From NCBI RefSeq assembly GCF_034653275.1, contig NZ_JAYEES010000004.1:1178001-1242000 (forward strand): 64,000 nt of DNA. Reading direction: 5' to 3'. The stretch comes from Nitrospirillum sp034653275. Its GTDB lineage: Bacteria > Pseudomonadota > Alphaproteobacteria > Azospirillales > Azospirillaceae. The position numbers and the translations under genes are program-made. Under the pieces are notes generated by a model. The model was not told where the DNA came from, searched no databases, and was given only the letters and a program-made list of their open reading frames with translations. Positions 1 to 9,741 of this stretch are shown piece after piece; positions within the stretch are counted from its first letter, which is position 1; every line of letters starts with the position of its first letter.

Positions 1-179
1 CCTGACTGACGGGAGCCCAGCGTTCATGGATGCCGATTTCCATCTTGGGAAAATACCTTGCTGGACCGGTTCCGCCCCGTCATCCCGCCCGTATGGCCCA
101 ATCCTGAAAACAGGAACATTCCGGAAGGCCCGGCTCGCACACCTTCCGCGACAACCCCTCAATCCCGGAAATGGCAGGC

Positions 180-929
180 ATGACGAAGAAATTGGCGGGC
201 AAGGTGGCCTTGGTCACCGGCGGCTCCCGCGGCATCGGGGCCGCGACCGCGAAAGCCCTGGCCAGCGAAGGCGCGGACGTGGCGATCAGCTATCTGGCCT
301 CATCCACGCTGGCCGACACCGTGGTGCGGGACATGCGGGCGGCGGGCGCCCGCGCGGCGGCGTTCAAGGTTGACCAAGCCAACCCGCGCGAGGTCGAGGG
401 CCTGGTCCGCAGTGTCGTGGCCCAGTTCGGCCGCCTGGACATCCTGGTGAACAACGCCGGCGTGTTCGCCACCGGTGACGTGGACGATCCCGATTGCGAC
501 ATCGAGGCGTTGACCCGGCAGTACGCAGTAAACCTGGCCGGGGTGGTCGCCGCCATCCGGGCGGCGTCGCGGGTATTGGCGGATGACGGTCGCATCATCG
601 CGGTGGGCGCGTGCGTGGCCGCCCGCGTCGGCTTCCCCAGCTTGGCCGACTATACCGCCGCCAAGGCGGCTGTGGCCGGCTATTGCAAGGGCGCCGCCCG
701 CGACTTGGCCCCCCGGAGAATTACCGTGAACGTGGTGCAACCCGGGTCCATCGACACCGACCTCAACCCCGCCAACGGCCCCTTCGCGCCCGTGCAGGCC
801 GCGATGAACGCCTTCGGGCGCTATGGCCGGCCGGAGGAGGTGGCGGCCGGCATCCTGTTCCTGGCGAGCCCCGACGCCTCCTTCGTCACGGGCTCGATCC
901 TGACCATAGACGGCGGTTACGGGGCCTGA
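180..929 (+). CDS. SDR family NAD(P)-dependent oxidoreductase
   Basis: A 249-residue classical short-chain dehydrogenase/reductase, a soluble cytoplasmic enzyme whose substrate cannot be told from sequence. The N-terminal cofactor motif TGGSRGIG, the NNAG motif (about residues 95-98) and the YTAAK active-site motif are present, and the C-terminus ends in the usual DGGYGA. Odd point: the residues where the catalytic serine should be, 13-14 before the tyrosine, read GAC, so the serine looks replaced by Ala/Cys. An ATG at 171 is also in frame, but the one at 180 is better placed behind GGAA at 167-170 and matches the usual SDR N-terminus. It converges on the DUF3313 lipoprotein gene with a 28-bp gap. 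Confidence 0.9.
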   Translation: MTKKLAGKVALVTGGSRGIGAATAKALASEGADVAISYLASSTLADTVVRDMRAAGARAAAFKVDQANPREVEGLVRSVVAQFGRLDILVNNAGVFATGDVDDPDCDIEALTRQYAVNLAGVVAAIRAASRVLADDGRIIAVGACVAARVGFPSLADYTAAKAAVAGYCKGAARDLAPRRITVNVVQPGSIDTDLNPANGPFAPVQAAMNAFGRYGRPEEVAAGILFLASPDASFVTGSILTIDGGYGA

Positions 930-957
930 CGCCCCCTTCCATGTTCCCGGGTGCCAG

Positions 958-1626
958 TCAGGTGTCGGGGCTCAACTGGGCCACCAGCGCGTCGGCGCCC
1001 TTGTCGATCCCGGTCTTTGCGGCGCCCAGCGAGCCGAAGCTGGCGCCGACGTTCATTGCACCGGGATATTGCTTGGTGATGTAGGCGGACAGCAGCTTGC
1101 CACTGGCGGCGTCGTGGACCTCCACCGCGTAGACCACGGAACCGCTGATCATGCCCTGCCGCCCCCGGATGGCCTGCACCCCGTTATAGAGGCCCCCCGC
1201 CAGGTCGAAATGGCTGAACGGTCCGATGACGGCGGGCGTGGTGGTCGCCCCCGTCAGGGTCAGATGCACGCGCAGGGTACCGGGCGCGGGGGTGCCGACG
1301 ATCAGGAAGCGGGTCGCCAGCCTCTCCCGGAACTCAGCCTGCATATAGTCCGCCAGTTCAACCTTGTCCTTTTCCTCCATGTCGCCGAACTGGCCGTCGG
1401 CGCCGTAGTAGATCGCCACCGGGTCGATGATCACCTTGCTGTATGCGCGCCAGTCCGCCGCCGCGGCATAGCGATACGGAACACGGCCGGTGTCATCCGA
1501 CGGATTGGGCCGCAGATAGGACGCCGACGCGATATCGCGATAGGGCGCGGGCTCTATGCCGCCGCAGCCGGCCAAAAGGGCGCACGCGGCCAGCGGCAGC
1601 AACAGCCGCCGGATCAGGTCGGACAT
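958..1626 (-). CDS. DUF3313-type lipoprotein
   Basis: A 222-residue predicted lipoprotein. The N-terminus MSDLIRRLL, a hydrophobic stretch and the lipobox LAGC (Cys at about 21) indicate signal peptidase II processing. The mature part has the DUF3313 pattern: a WRAYSKVIIDPVAIYY segment around residues 58-75, then a segment starting LADYMQAEFRERL. The function of the family is not known; members are small envelope lipoproteins. Transcribed towards the upstream SDR, with no obvious operon partner. The family call rests on recognised motif spacing, not on a database search. Confidence 0.8.
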   Translation of the reverse strand: MSDLIRRLLLPLAACALLAGCGGIEPAPYRDIASASYLRPNPSDDTGRVPYRYAAAADWRAYSKVIIDPVAIYYGADGQFGDMEEKDKVELADYMQAEFRERLATRFLIVGTPAPGTLRVHLTLTGATTTPAVIGPFSHFDLAGGLYNGVQAIRGRQGMISGSVVYAVEVHDAASGKLLSAYITKQYPGAMNVGASFGSLGAAKTGIDKGADALVAQLSPDT

Positions 1627-1804
1627 TCAGGTCTCCACAGGGCATGGGCGCGCGTCCGGGCCAGGCAAGACCGCCGGGCGCCGTGGACTCACGCGATGAA
1701 ACAAAGTCGTCGCGGCGATGCCGATACCGGCCTCATCCCGCTGAGATCTACCCTAGCAAGCCATAAACAATCCGTCTAGTCGGTTTTTTAATGTGTACGT
1801 GACA

Positions 1805-2389
1805 TCATGACGGCTTGCTTGCCAGCGCCTTGCAGCCCCGCCAGCGCGCGGTGTCCTGCAACAGATCAAACAGATGCTCCCGTTCCTCCGGCGTCAGCGA
1901 GCACATGCCCATGAGCGCAGGGATGGCCAGCCCGCGCGCGGCCACGAAACGCAGCAAGGCCAGGTCCTGGTCCCTGGCCTCGTCCTTCAGTTGCTGCAGC
2001 TTGGGTTCACCCGCTTTCCGCACCATGCCCAGCAGCCCGGGATCCTCCGCGAAGGCGCTGACCAGCGCGAAGGCGACGGAGGTGGGGTCGGTGGCGACCT
2101 CGCGCAGCACTGCGATCTGAGCCTGCAGGTTGGCCTCGCCACTGGCCGGGTCGGCCTTGGCCAAGTGGACACGGGCCCGTTCGTCGGAATGGGCGATCTG
2201 GTGGTCCAGCAGGGCTTCCAGCACCGCCTGCTTGGTGCGGAACTGGTGCATGACCCCGCCCTTGCTGATGCCGCTTTCCCGCGCGATGGCGTCCAGCGTC
2301 AGCTTGCCCGCCCCATCACGAGCGATGATGGCGAGCGCCGCCTGGATGACGGCGGCGCGGGTGCGTTCGGAACGGGTGGCGTTGTCCAT
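1805..2389 (-). CDS. TetR family transcriptional regulator
   Basis: A 194-residue TetR repressor. The N-terminal helix-turn-helix spans about residues 10-55 with the typical text LTLDAIARESGISKGGVMHQF followed by TKQAVLEALLDHQ. The C-terminal ligand-binding part (residues 80-190) is helical and of no assigned specificity. A GACCGGTC palindrome lies 83-90 bp upstream of its start and is a candidate auto-operator. The gene sits alone, downstream of the end of the large winged-helix/ATPase gene on the same strand. Confidence 0.9.
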   Translation of the reverse strand: MDNATRSERTRAAVIQAALAIIARDGAGKLTLDAIARESGISKGGVMHQFRTKQAVLEALLDHQIAHSDERARVHLAKADPASGEANLQAQIAVLREVATDPTSVAFALVSAFAEDPGLLGMVRKAGEPKLQQLKDEARDQDLALLRFVAARGLAIPALMGMCSLTPEEREHLFDLLQDTARWRGCKALASKPS

Positions 2390-2471
2390 GGTCGCTCAAC
2401 AAGGCTGAAACGGGCGGGCCGCACGCCGGCGGCTGCTTCCGGTTACCCCGTCGCCCCGGCAAAAGCAATCC

Positions 2472-2479
2472 GACCGGTC
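2472..2479. promoter_or_regulatory. Candidate TetR operator (GACCGGTC palindrome)
   Basis: A perfect 8-bp palindrome, GACCGGTC, inside the context CCGACCGGTCTG in the 107-bp gap upstream of the tetR-type gene. Sites with an AGACCGGTCT-like core are common TetR-family operators, so autoregulation is a reasonable inference; nothing here proves binding. Confidence 0.35.
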
Positions 2480-2496
2480 TGTTTTGCGTCGTCCGC

Positions 2497-5400
2497 CTAA
2501 CAGGCGACACCGGGGAAGGGAATGACCTCCCCATCCCGCCCCTCGCGCACCGGCCAGGGCCGTGCGGGGCCGACGGCGCCATTCAGCAAGCCGGAGGCCA
2601 GCGGGCAGGCCATGTCCTGCACCAGGGTCGCCAAGAGGTCACGGGCGGCCACCAGATCGGCGGTCAGGAATCCCTCGGTGAAGCGGCCATGGACGCCATG
2701 CACCAGGGCGTGGGCGTCGGCCGACCGGCCCTGGCTGCGCCAAAGCCGCGCCAGGCTGAGGGCCGCGCGCAGCTCCCACGACAGGGCTTCCTGCTGCCGC
2801 GCCCAGGTCATCGCGTCCTGGAAATGGGCCTCCGCCGCCTGGGCGGCGCCGATGCGCACGGTGCCGGAACCATCCTCCCGCACCAGCAGCTCACCCTTGA
2901 TGCGCAGCAGTTCGGGCATGGCCCAGTGGATGCCGCGCGTTTCCGACCGGCCCAGCGCCTGGTCGATGACCTGCAGCCCCTCGCGGGCTTGGCCGGCCCG
3001 GCCAAGAGCTTCCGCCCATTCCCCCAGATAACCGATATAGCGCAGGGCGAAGTTTATCGCCTCCAGGTCCGCCATCGCGGCGCGCATCCCGGCCAAGCCG
3101 GCCGCCCCCTCACCCCGCAATGTCTGCAGTCGATGCTTGAAATACCGGCCCATCACCGCCCACGGTCCCAGGCCGTGACGGCTGGCCTGGTCCTGCAGCA
3201 TCCCGACATAGCGATCGGCCGCCGCCATATCCCCCACCAGCAGGGACACTTGGCAGGCCGCGGTGGACAGGGCGTACCCCAGCGTCAGGGCATGGTCCAT
3301 CAACTGCGCCTCTTCCACCGCCATGGCGACCATGGCCGCCGCCTGGTCGGGAAAGCCCTGGATCCATAGGATGACGGACAGGGGCACGCACGCCGCCACC
3401 CGCTGGTCGTACTGGTACCGCACCAGGTGACCGCGATGATTGGGTCGGACATAGCGGCGCAGCCCATCCTCGATGTGGCGCCGGCCGGCGGCATGATCAC
3501 CAATCAGATGCAGGGCGAAGCCCCGCATGCGATCAGCCGCCATGAGATCCACCGGGTCGGCCGACCGTACCGCCACGGCGCGGAACTGCTCGGAAATCTC
3601 CAGCGCCTGGCTGTAGCGGCCCTCATTGAAGATCTCGACGTACAGGCCCCACAGGGCGCGCAGCTGATAGTCGATGTCGTCCAAATGGCGCGCCAGGGTC
3701 AGCGCCTGGCCCAGCACCGCGCGGATCTCCGGCCCCGGCCCTTTGGTGTAGATCAGCGACAGGCCCAAGGCCGACAACAGGCGCAGCATCCGTTCCGCAT
3801 CCGGCCCCGGCACCAGCTCCGCCGCCGGCGACGGGGGCACAATGTCCAAGGCGCGACGCACCGCCTCGCGGCATTCGTTCATCAGCGACATCTGCATCCA
3901 CAGCGGCACGGCCGCGGCGGTGAGGGAAAGGCCCAAGCCGGCGTCCCCTTCGGGCCCGAAAGCCCAGATGAGGGCGGCGCGCAAATTGTCGATCTGCCGG
4001 CCGTAGACCTCCAGCCATTCCGCCGTGGGTCGGTGATCCCATTCCTGTTCCGCCCGCACCAGCAGGTCGCGGTGGCATTCCGCGTGCCGGCGCAGCAGGC
4101 GGGGCAGCTCCCCGCTTTCCGTCAGCTTTTCCAGGGCGTAGGCCCGGGTCATCTCCAGCAGCCTGTAGTAGACATAGTTGCCGCTGACGTCCGCGATCAA
4201 AAGGGACTTGGCCACGAGGTTCGACAATGCCACCAAAATGTCGGTCTGGCTCAGCAGCGTGTCACCGGCCACGGTGGCGGCGGACTCCATGGTGAAGGCG
4301 CCGGCGAAAACCGCCAGGCGATGCAACACCGTCCGCTCCGGCGCCGGCAGCAGTTCGTAGCTCCAGTCCAGCATGGCCCGCAGCGTCTGGTGCCGGGGCA
4401 AGGCGGTGCGCCGGCCCCGCACCAGCAGGGCGAAGCGGTCGTTCAAGCGGGCGGCCAGGCCGCGCAACCCGAACAGGTCCAGCCGGGCGGCCGCCAGTTC
4501 GATGGCCAGCGGGATGCCATCCAGCCCCCTGCAGATCTCGGATACCAGCGGCACGTCGGCATCAGCGAAGGTGAAGGTGTCGACGCAGGCCGCGGCCCGC
4601 TCCACGAACAGGGCCACGGCGGAGTAGTCTAGGGCCTGGACGGCGTCGACGGAGGCCGTCACAGGCGGGATTTCCAGCGAGGCCAGGCGCTGCACCCATT
4701 CCCCTTCGGCCCGCAGCGGCTCGCGGCTGGTGGCCAGAATGTGGACGCGAGGGGCGCCGCGCAGCACGGTCTCGGCAAGCACCGCCGCCGTTCCCACCAC
4801 GTGCTCGCAATTGTCCAGGATCAGCAGCAGGTTCTTGTCCTGCAGGATGGTGCCCAGGTCAGCGATGCGGTCGACCGAGACGCCCAGGGCCCCGGCCAGC
4901 ACGCTGGCCGCCAGTGTGGCGTCGCCCAGGGTGGCGTCCGTCACCGGCGCGAAATCCACGAAGCGCGCGCCGTCGGCATAGCCGGCCGCCGCCGCCTCGG
5001 CCAGGGCCAGCGCCACCGTCGTCTTGCCGATGCCGCCCGGCCCGACAAGGGTGATGAAGCGACGGTCGGGCAACTGGTCGGACAGGGTACGGACAAGGGC
5101 CTCCCGCCCCACGACGCGGGTCAGCCGGACCGGCAGGACGTGGCCCGCCACGTCCCCCCGACACCGCTGGGCGCGGGCGATGGTGGCGGCAAGGGCACCG
5201 ATTCCGGGATCGCGTCGGAGCGCGTCACCGGCGCCACGAAGCAATACCCCCGGCCGGGAACATTGGCGATGTAGCGGGCGCCGTCGCGGCCCTCGCCCAG
5301 GGCCTTGCGCAGGGCGGCGATGTTGACCCGCAGATTGGCGTCGTCGACATAGGTGTCGGGCCAGACGTTGGCCACCAGGTCGTCCTTGGCCACCACCTGG

Positions 5401-5558
5401 CCAGCGTGTTCCGCCAGCACGATCAGGATGTCCAAGGCCCTGCTGCCGAGGCGCAGCGGCGCGTCACCGTCCATCAGGATCTTACGGCCCGGCGAAAGGC
5501 GGAAAGGGCCGAACGTGAGCAGCCGTTCGGAGCCTGAACCAACCGTCGTATCGGTCAT
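2497..5558 (-). CDS. Winged-helix / NB-ATPase / TPR regulator, interrupted by a frameshift
   Basis: A large transcriptional regulator that reads in two frames. The first part (5558 down to 5121) carries an OmpR-type winged helix (FGPFRLSPGRK to PGRGYCFVAPV). The second part carries a P-loop ATPase with Walker A GPGGIGKTT, Walker B NLLLILDNCEH, a sensor-like TSREPL motif, and a C-terminal helical TPR-like region of about 500 residues. The break is at the C6 run at 5154-5159 on the plus strand; one extra base there joins the frames into about 1020 residues with continuous homology across VGGDVAGHVLP. As written, the ATPase half could also start at 5244. A paralogue with the same architecture lies at 34845-37774. 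The start at 5558 is preferred over 5594 because it directly precedes the winged-helix domain. The signal sensed is unknown. Confidence 0.8.
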
Positions 5559-6051
5559 GCCACGCCCCCCACGGTCCCACCCCCTTTTCGGCAACGACCC
5601 ATCCCTGGGGCATCGGCAGAATGAACTATCAACCGCACCCCGACTTCCACCGCCTCAATCCCAATGAAACCTGCCGAACAACCCCGTCATGGGCAGAAAT
5701 GCCCAAGGGATCCGGAGCAACAGGTGGTGCCGCCCCAACATACCGCCGTATTCCGTGAGAGGCGGCCAGAGGAATGCGGGCCGGGCCGCGCCCGACACAC
5801 GAAATGATGCTGGCGCATGCGCCCGACACGGGCAATCCTCCAAGAGGCAATACCCCATCGAGACAGCCAGATTTTAAAAAATCCCGCAGTTTTCGCCTAT
5901 CCGCGCCGTCTCCATGTCCATTTCGTTACTAGCTGAGCGCCGATTGACGGCAACTTACAACAAATTACAGCACTTAATTCGCCAGCACGGCGGGCTAACG
6001 GCAGACTTCCCCCATCGCAAAGACGGCCTACCGCGGGAAGCGGGGGCACCC
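5559..6051. other. Intergenic region between divergent regulators
   Basis: About 490 bp between the winged-helix/ATPase gene (minus) and the AraC-type gene (plus). The stretch 5865-5990 is noticeably A/T-richer than its surroundings and includes a GATTTT-AA-AAAATC palindrome at 5870-5883, so promoters are likely here. An in-frame ATG at 5914 could extend the AraC gene upstream, but that extension has no regulator-like content. Confidence 0.4.
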
Positions 6052-6714
6052 ATGACGGGGGCAGCCATGATGGACGCAAGCCAAGGGAACATTGAAACGC
6101 CGGCCGCCGCCGACACCGGGTGGATCGCCGCCATGGTGGTGAAGCTGCTGGACGATGCCGGCGACATCATGGACAGCGACCGCGACGCGGCGCGGGCCTG
6201 TATCGCCCGTGCCGCCGCCTTCCTGCGGGGGGAGGCCACCCCCTTGGGCGTCCGGGCGGACGGGGCCGGCCACGGCGCCCACCAAACAACCCGGGAAGCG
6301 GCCAAAGGCACATCGCCCTCTTCGGCGACCACCGAGGCCATCCGCGGCGGGCTGGCACCCTGGCAGATCCGCCGGGTCATCAGCCATATCGACGCCAATC
6401 TGGCCGGGACCATCCGCATGGACGACTGCGCCACCGTCACCCGGCTCAGCACCCGCTATTTCTCGCGCGCGTTCAAGAGCAGCTTCGGCGTACCGCCCCA
6501 CACCTATGTGGTGCAGCGTCGCGTCCAGCAGGCGCAGCACCTGATGCTGACCACCCAGGAACCGCTGTGCCAGATCGCGCTGGCGTGCGGCCTGTGCGAC
6601 CAGGCCCATTTCTCCAAACTGTTCCGCCGCGTCGTGGGCCTCAGCCCCAGCACCTGGCGGCGGCAGTGGCGCGACGCCCCGCTGGAACCGGTTTACCAGA
6701 CCGAGGCGGCGTGA
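6052..6714 (+). CDS. AraC family transcriptional regulator
   Basis: A DNA-binding regulator of about 220 residues with a C-terminal AraC/XylS domain over the last 105 residues: two helix-turn-helix motifs, the first around TVTRLSTRYFSRAFKSSFG and the second around QIALACGLCDQAHFSKLFRR, followed by the typical GLSPSTWRRQ end. The N-terminal 100 residues hold a helical segment with VVKLLDDAGDIM and ARACIARAAAFLR, a layout seen in other rhodospirillal AraC proteins; no cupin sensor domain is visible. The start at 6052 follows a purine-rich GGGAAGCGGGGG; an ATG at 5914 would add 46 residues. Convergent with the GlxA-type gene, with 9 bp between them. Confidence 0.85.
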   Translation: MTGAAMMDASQGNIETPAAADTGWIAAMVVKLLDDAGDIMDSDRDAARACIARAAAFLRGEATPLGVRADGAGHGAHQTTREAAKGTSPSSATTEAIRGGLAPWQIRRVISHIDANLAGTIRMDDCATVTRLSTRYFSRAFKSSFGVPPHTYVVQRRVQQAQHLMLTTQEPLCQIALACGLCDQAHFSKLFRRVVGLSPSTWRRQWRDAPLEPVYQTEAA

Positions 6715-6723
6715 TCCCCGTTC

Positions 6724-7689
6724 CTACAGGGGGACGGGCCGGAAGCTGGCGCGGTACTGACTGGGCGTCATGCCCATGTTCTTGACGAACACCAGGCGCA
6801 TGCGGTTGGCGCTGCCGAAACCGCTGTGGAAGGCGACCGTCTTCAAGGGCAGATCGCCACCCTCCAGCAGATTGCGGGCGGCGTCCACCCGCGCCCGTTC
6901 CACGAATTCCGCCGGCGTCACTTTGGCCTGCTGCACGAAAACCCGGGCGAAGTTGCGGGCGCTCATACCGGCCACCCTGGCCATGCTGGCCACCGTATGC
7001 TCATCCGCCACATGCTGCATGACATGGGCCTGCACCCGGGCGATGGGCGAACTGTCATCCGCCGGAAGGGTGAGATAGGGGCTGAATTGCGATTGGCCGC
7101 CCTGGCGCTGCGCCACGACCACCAGGCGCTTGGCCGTGGCCAGGGAGATGGCGGCGCCATGGTCCTCCGCCACCAACGCCAGGCACAAGTCGATGCCGGC
7201 GGTGACGCCGGCGGAGGTGACCAGCGGCCCGTCGCGCAGGTAGATGCGGTCCAATTCCACCCGTGCGGCCGGGAAACGGTCCGCCAGCGCCGGCGCATCC
7301 TGCCAGTGGGTGGTGGCGGCGCGGCCGTCCAGCAAACCGGCGGCCCCCACCGCGAAGGCGCCCGTGCAGATGGACCCGTAGCGACGACAACGCGGCGCCG
7401 CCGCCCGCAGCCAGTCCACCAGCCCGGAATCCACCGGCCCCTTGGGCAGGTCCGGGCCGCCCGCCACCAGCAAGGTGTCGAAGCGATCGGCCGCCGGGTC
7501 GATGATCCGGTCGGCCGTCAGGTACAAGCCGTTGGAGGCGCGCATCGGCCCGTCCGCCGTGCCCAGCACGGTCAGGACGTAGCGATCCCGCGGCGGCAGG
7601 AAGCCGTTGGCTTCGGCGAACACATCCAGCGGCCCCGCCACGTCCAGGGCCTGGACGCCGGGGAAGATGGCGATGGCGACGGTACGCAT
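6724..7689 (-). CDS. GlxA family (DJ-1/PfpI + AraC) transcriptional regulator
   Basis: A 321-residue two-domain regulator. Residues 1-190 form a class I glutamine-amidotransferase-like (DJ-1/PfpI) domain, starting MRTVAIAIFPGVQALDVAGP and containing the nucleophile-elbow-like GSICTGAFAVGAAGLLDG. Residues 215-320 are an AraC-type DNA-binding domain with the motifs ARNFARVFVQQAKVTPAEFV and TVAFHSGFGSANRMRLVF. Such proteins usually control small metabolic or amine-utilisation genes. It is divergent from the TehA-type transporter gene, 129 bp away, which is therefore a candidate target. Confidence 0.9.
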   Translation of the reverse strand: MRTVAIAIFPGVQALDVAGPLDVFAEANGFLPPRDRYVLTVLGTADGPMRASNGLYLTADRIIDPAADRFDTLLVAGGPDLPKGPVDSGLVDWLRAAAPRCRRYGSICTGAFAVGAAGLLDGRAATTHWQDAPALADRFPAARVELDRIYLRDGPLVTSAGVTAGIDLCLALVAEDHGAAISLATAKRLVVVAQRQGGQSQFSPYLTLPADDSSPIARVQAHVMQHVADEHTVASMARVAGMSARNFARVFVQQAKVTPAEFVERARVDAARNLLEGGDLPLKTVAFHSGFGSANRMRLVFVKNMGMTPSQYRASFRPVPL

Positions 7690-7818
7690 GGGGCGACCCC
7701 ACCTTGGCGGAAGACAGGGGTATCTTGGCAGGAAACGACGTATGCGTGCAATTGCTGCCAAGGCCGGGCTGGCGTGAAATCGGCGGCGTCCCCACCCCCG
7801 TCCCGAAAGGACCGCCGA

Positions 7819-8820
7819 ATGTCCCCGCACCCCCCGCGCACCACCGCCCCGGGCCTGCTGCCCGTGGCCCCCGCCTCCTTCTTCGCCATGACCCTGGGCC
7901 TGGCCGAAACCGGCAACGCCTGGCGCAACGCCACCGATCTCTGGCACCTGTCGCCGGTCGTGGGGGAGGCCCTGCAGGGCCTGGCGCTGCTGTCCTTCCT
8001 GTGGTGGGGGCTGCTGTACGCCAACAAATGGATCAGCCACCGGCCGGCGGCGCTGGCTGAATTCCGCGATCCGGTGCAATCGGCCTTCGTGGCCCTGATA
8101 CCGGAATCCATCATCCTGACGGCGTTGGCCCTGCGCCCCTACGCCCCCGCCTTTGCCATCGCCGTCTTCACCCTGGGCTCCGTCACCAACCTCGCCTACG
8201 GCGCCTACCGCCTGGCGCAGAATTGGAGCCAGGAGCGAGAGGCCGGCCATACCACACCGTCGCTATACCTGACCTACGTCGCCAGCGTGCTGGTGAACGC
8301 GCTGGCGGCCGGGCTGTTCGGCTTCACCAGCCTGGGCTGGGTCCTGTTGGGCATCGGCGGCCTTTCCTGGCTGGTGACCGACAGCGTCATTACCCAGCAA
8401 CTGTTCGTGGGCGGCCTGGCGGCCAAGACCCGCAACTTCATGGGCATCTACATGGCCCCGCCGGTGGTGGCCCTGGTGGCCTATCAGGTGCTGGCGGGGC
8501 CTGAGGCCAGCCTGCCCCTGACCTATATCCTGCTGGGCTATGCCCTGTTCATCACCGCTGGCCTGGCCTTGGCCTATCGCTGGCTGCGGGAGCAGGCCTT
8601 CGCGCCGGGTTACTGGGCCTACACCTTCGGTGTCGCCACCCTGGCGCAAGGCCTGATGATCTTCGCCCCCCGGGCCGCGAGCCCCGTTGTCGACGGCCTG
8701 GCGGCCGTAGCCCTGGTGGCCACCAGCCTGCTGACCCTGGCGGTGGCCCTGGGCAGCGTCGGCTTGCTGGTCAGGCGCGCGTACTACCCGGCGACGCCGG
8801 CGCCCGCCCCCGCACGCTGA
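7819..8820 (+). CDS. TehA/SLAC1-type (TDT family) transporter
   Basis: A 333-residue integral membrane protein with about ten hydrophobic segments. The N-terminal signature PVAPASFFAMTLGLAETGNAWR matches the tellurite-resistance/dicarboxylate transporter and SLAC1 anion-channel family, which moves anions or organic acids across the inner membrane. The start at 7819 follows GAAAGGA at 7805-7811 and fits the family N-terminus; the frame stays open further upstream but that part is antisense to the GlxA-type gene. The divergent GlxA-type regulator is the likely controller. The substrate is not predictable from the sequence. Confidence 0.85.
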   Translation: MSPHPPRTTAPGLLPVAPASFFAMTLGLAETGNAWRNATDLWHLSPVVGEALQGLALLSFLWWGLLYANKWISHRPAALAEFRDPVQSAFVALIPESIILTALALRPYAPAFAIAVFTLGSVTNLAYGAYRLAQNWSQEREAGHTTPSLYLTYVASVLVNALAAGLFGFTSLGWVLLGIGGLSWLVTDSVITQQLFVGGLAAKTRNFMGIYMAPPVVALVAYQVLAGPEASLPLTYILLGYALFITAGLALAYRWLREQAFAPGYWAYTFGVATLAQGLMIFAPRAASPVVDGLAAVALVATSLLTLAVALGSVGLLVRRAYYPATPAPAPAR

Positions 8821-9081
8821 CCTCCCCTGTAGGCTGAAACCCGGCCCCTGATTCGCATGCCATTTACAACATTTCACTGCCCAATCGCGTTCAACGGCGC
8901 CACCATCGTTTCCCGGAAGGCTTCTTCAAGGGAAGCGGGGGTGGCGCCGCAGCGCCTGTGACGCTGGGCGTACGATGGTGCCAAAGGTCATAAGCCGCCC
9001 ACCCAATTGACCATCTGATTGAAAACCACTTGAGTTCTGCACGTCAGATCGGGGCATATTGCTGGGGTGAGAAAGGACCCC

Positions 9082-9723
9082 ATGCAGATCACAAGCAACA
9101 GCTTTCGCGACGGCGGCCGCCTGCCCGATGCCTGCGCCTACGCCGTCAGTTCCGGCATCGGCCGTGTCCGGCCGGGGGCGAACCGCAATCCCCATGTGGC
9201 GTGGAGCGATCCGCCGGCGGGGACGCGCTCCTTCGTGCTGACCGTGCACAGTCCGGACGCCCCGCACCGCTGGCACGACGCCAACCGGGAAGGCAGGACC
9301 CTGTCAGCCGACCTGCCCCGCGTGCCCTTTTATCATTGGATCCTGATTGACCTGCCCGCCCGTGTGCGGGAGGTCAAGGAAGGCCGGCACAGCGCCGGCA
9401 TCACCAACCGGGGCAAGCCGGGCCCTTCGGCGCCGGAACCGGCGGGCGCCCGCCATGGCTTGAACGACTTCACCATCCTGTTCCTGGAGGACAGGGCGCG
9501 GACCGGCGACTATTACGGCTATGACGGCCCTTGCCCGCCATGGAACGACAGCATCTTCCACCGGTACGTCTTCACCGTCCACGCCCTGGACATTCCCCGG
9601 CTGCCGGTGGTGGGGCCCATCAACGGCACCTCCACGCTGTTGGCCATGGCGGGGCATGTGTTGGACCGTGCCAGCATGGTGGGCGGCTATTCCCTGAACC
9701 CCGCCTTGCTGGGCGGCAACTGA
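9082..9723 (+). CDS. YbhB/YbcL-type Raf kinase inhibitor-like (PEBP) protein
   Basis: A 213-residue phosphatidylethanolamine-binding-protein family member. It begins MQITSNSFRDGGRLPDACAY and keeps the PEBP signatures: NPHVAWSDPPAGTRSF, HWILIDLPA, and the anion-pocket DYYGYDGPCPPWND, followed by HRYVFTVHALD. No signal peptide is seen, so it is probably cytoplasmic. Its function is unclear in bacteria. The ATG at 9082 is preceded by AAAGGA (9072-9077); a GTG at 9067 is possible but lies before that ribosome-binding site. Convergent with the MFS gene, with an 18-bp gap. Confidence 0.88.
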   Translation: MQITSNSFRDGGRLPDACAYAVSSGIGRVRPGANRNPHVAWSDPPAGTRSFVLTVHSPDAPHRWHDANREGRTLSADLPRVPFYHWILIDLPARVREVKEGRHSAGITNRGKPGPSAPEPAGARHGLNDFTILFLEDRARTGDYYGYDGPCPPWNDSIFHRYVFTVHALDIPRLPVVGPINGTSTLLAMAGHVLDRASMVGGYSLNPALLGGN

Positions 9724-9741
9724 CACCGGTCACCTTGCCCG

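Noticed and set aside
5121..5244. Programmed -1 ribosomal frameshifting as the main explanation for the split regulator
   Set aside because: No stable downstream pseudoknot could be shown and the same defect occurs in unrelated genes, so sequence error or slippage mutation is simpler; it is kept only as an alternative.
5870..5883. GATTTT-AA-AAAATC palindrome as a terminator
   Set aside because: It lies in a divergent region with no gene ending into it; an AT-rich promoter stretch is more likely.
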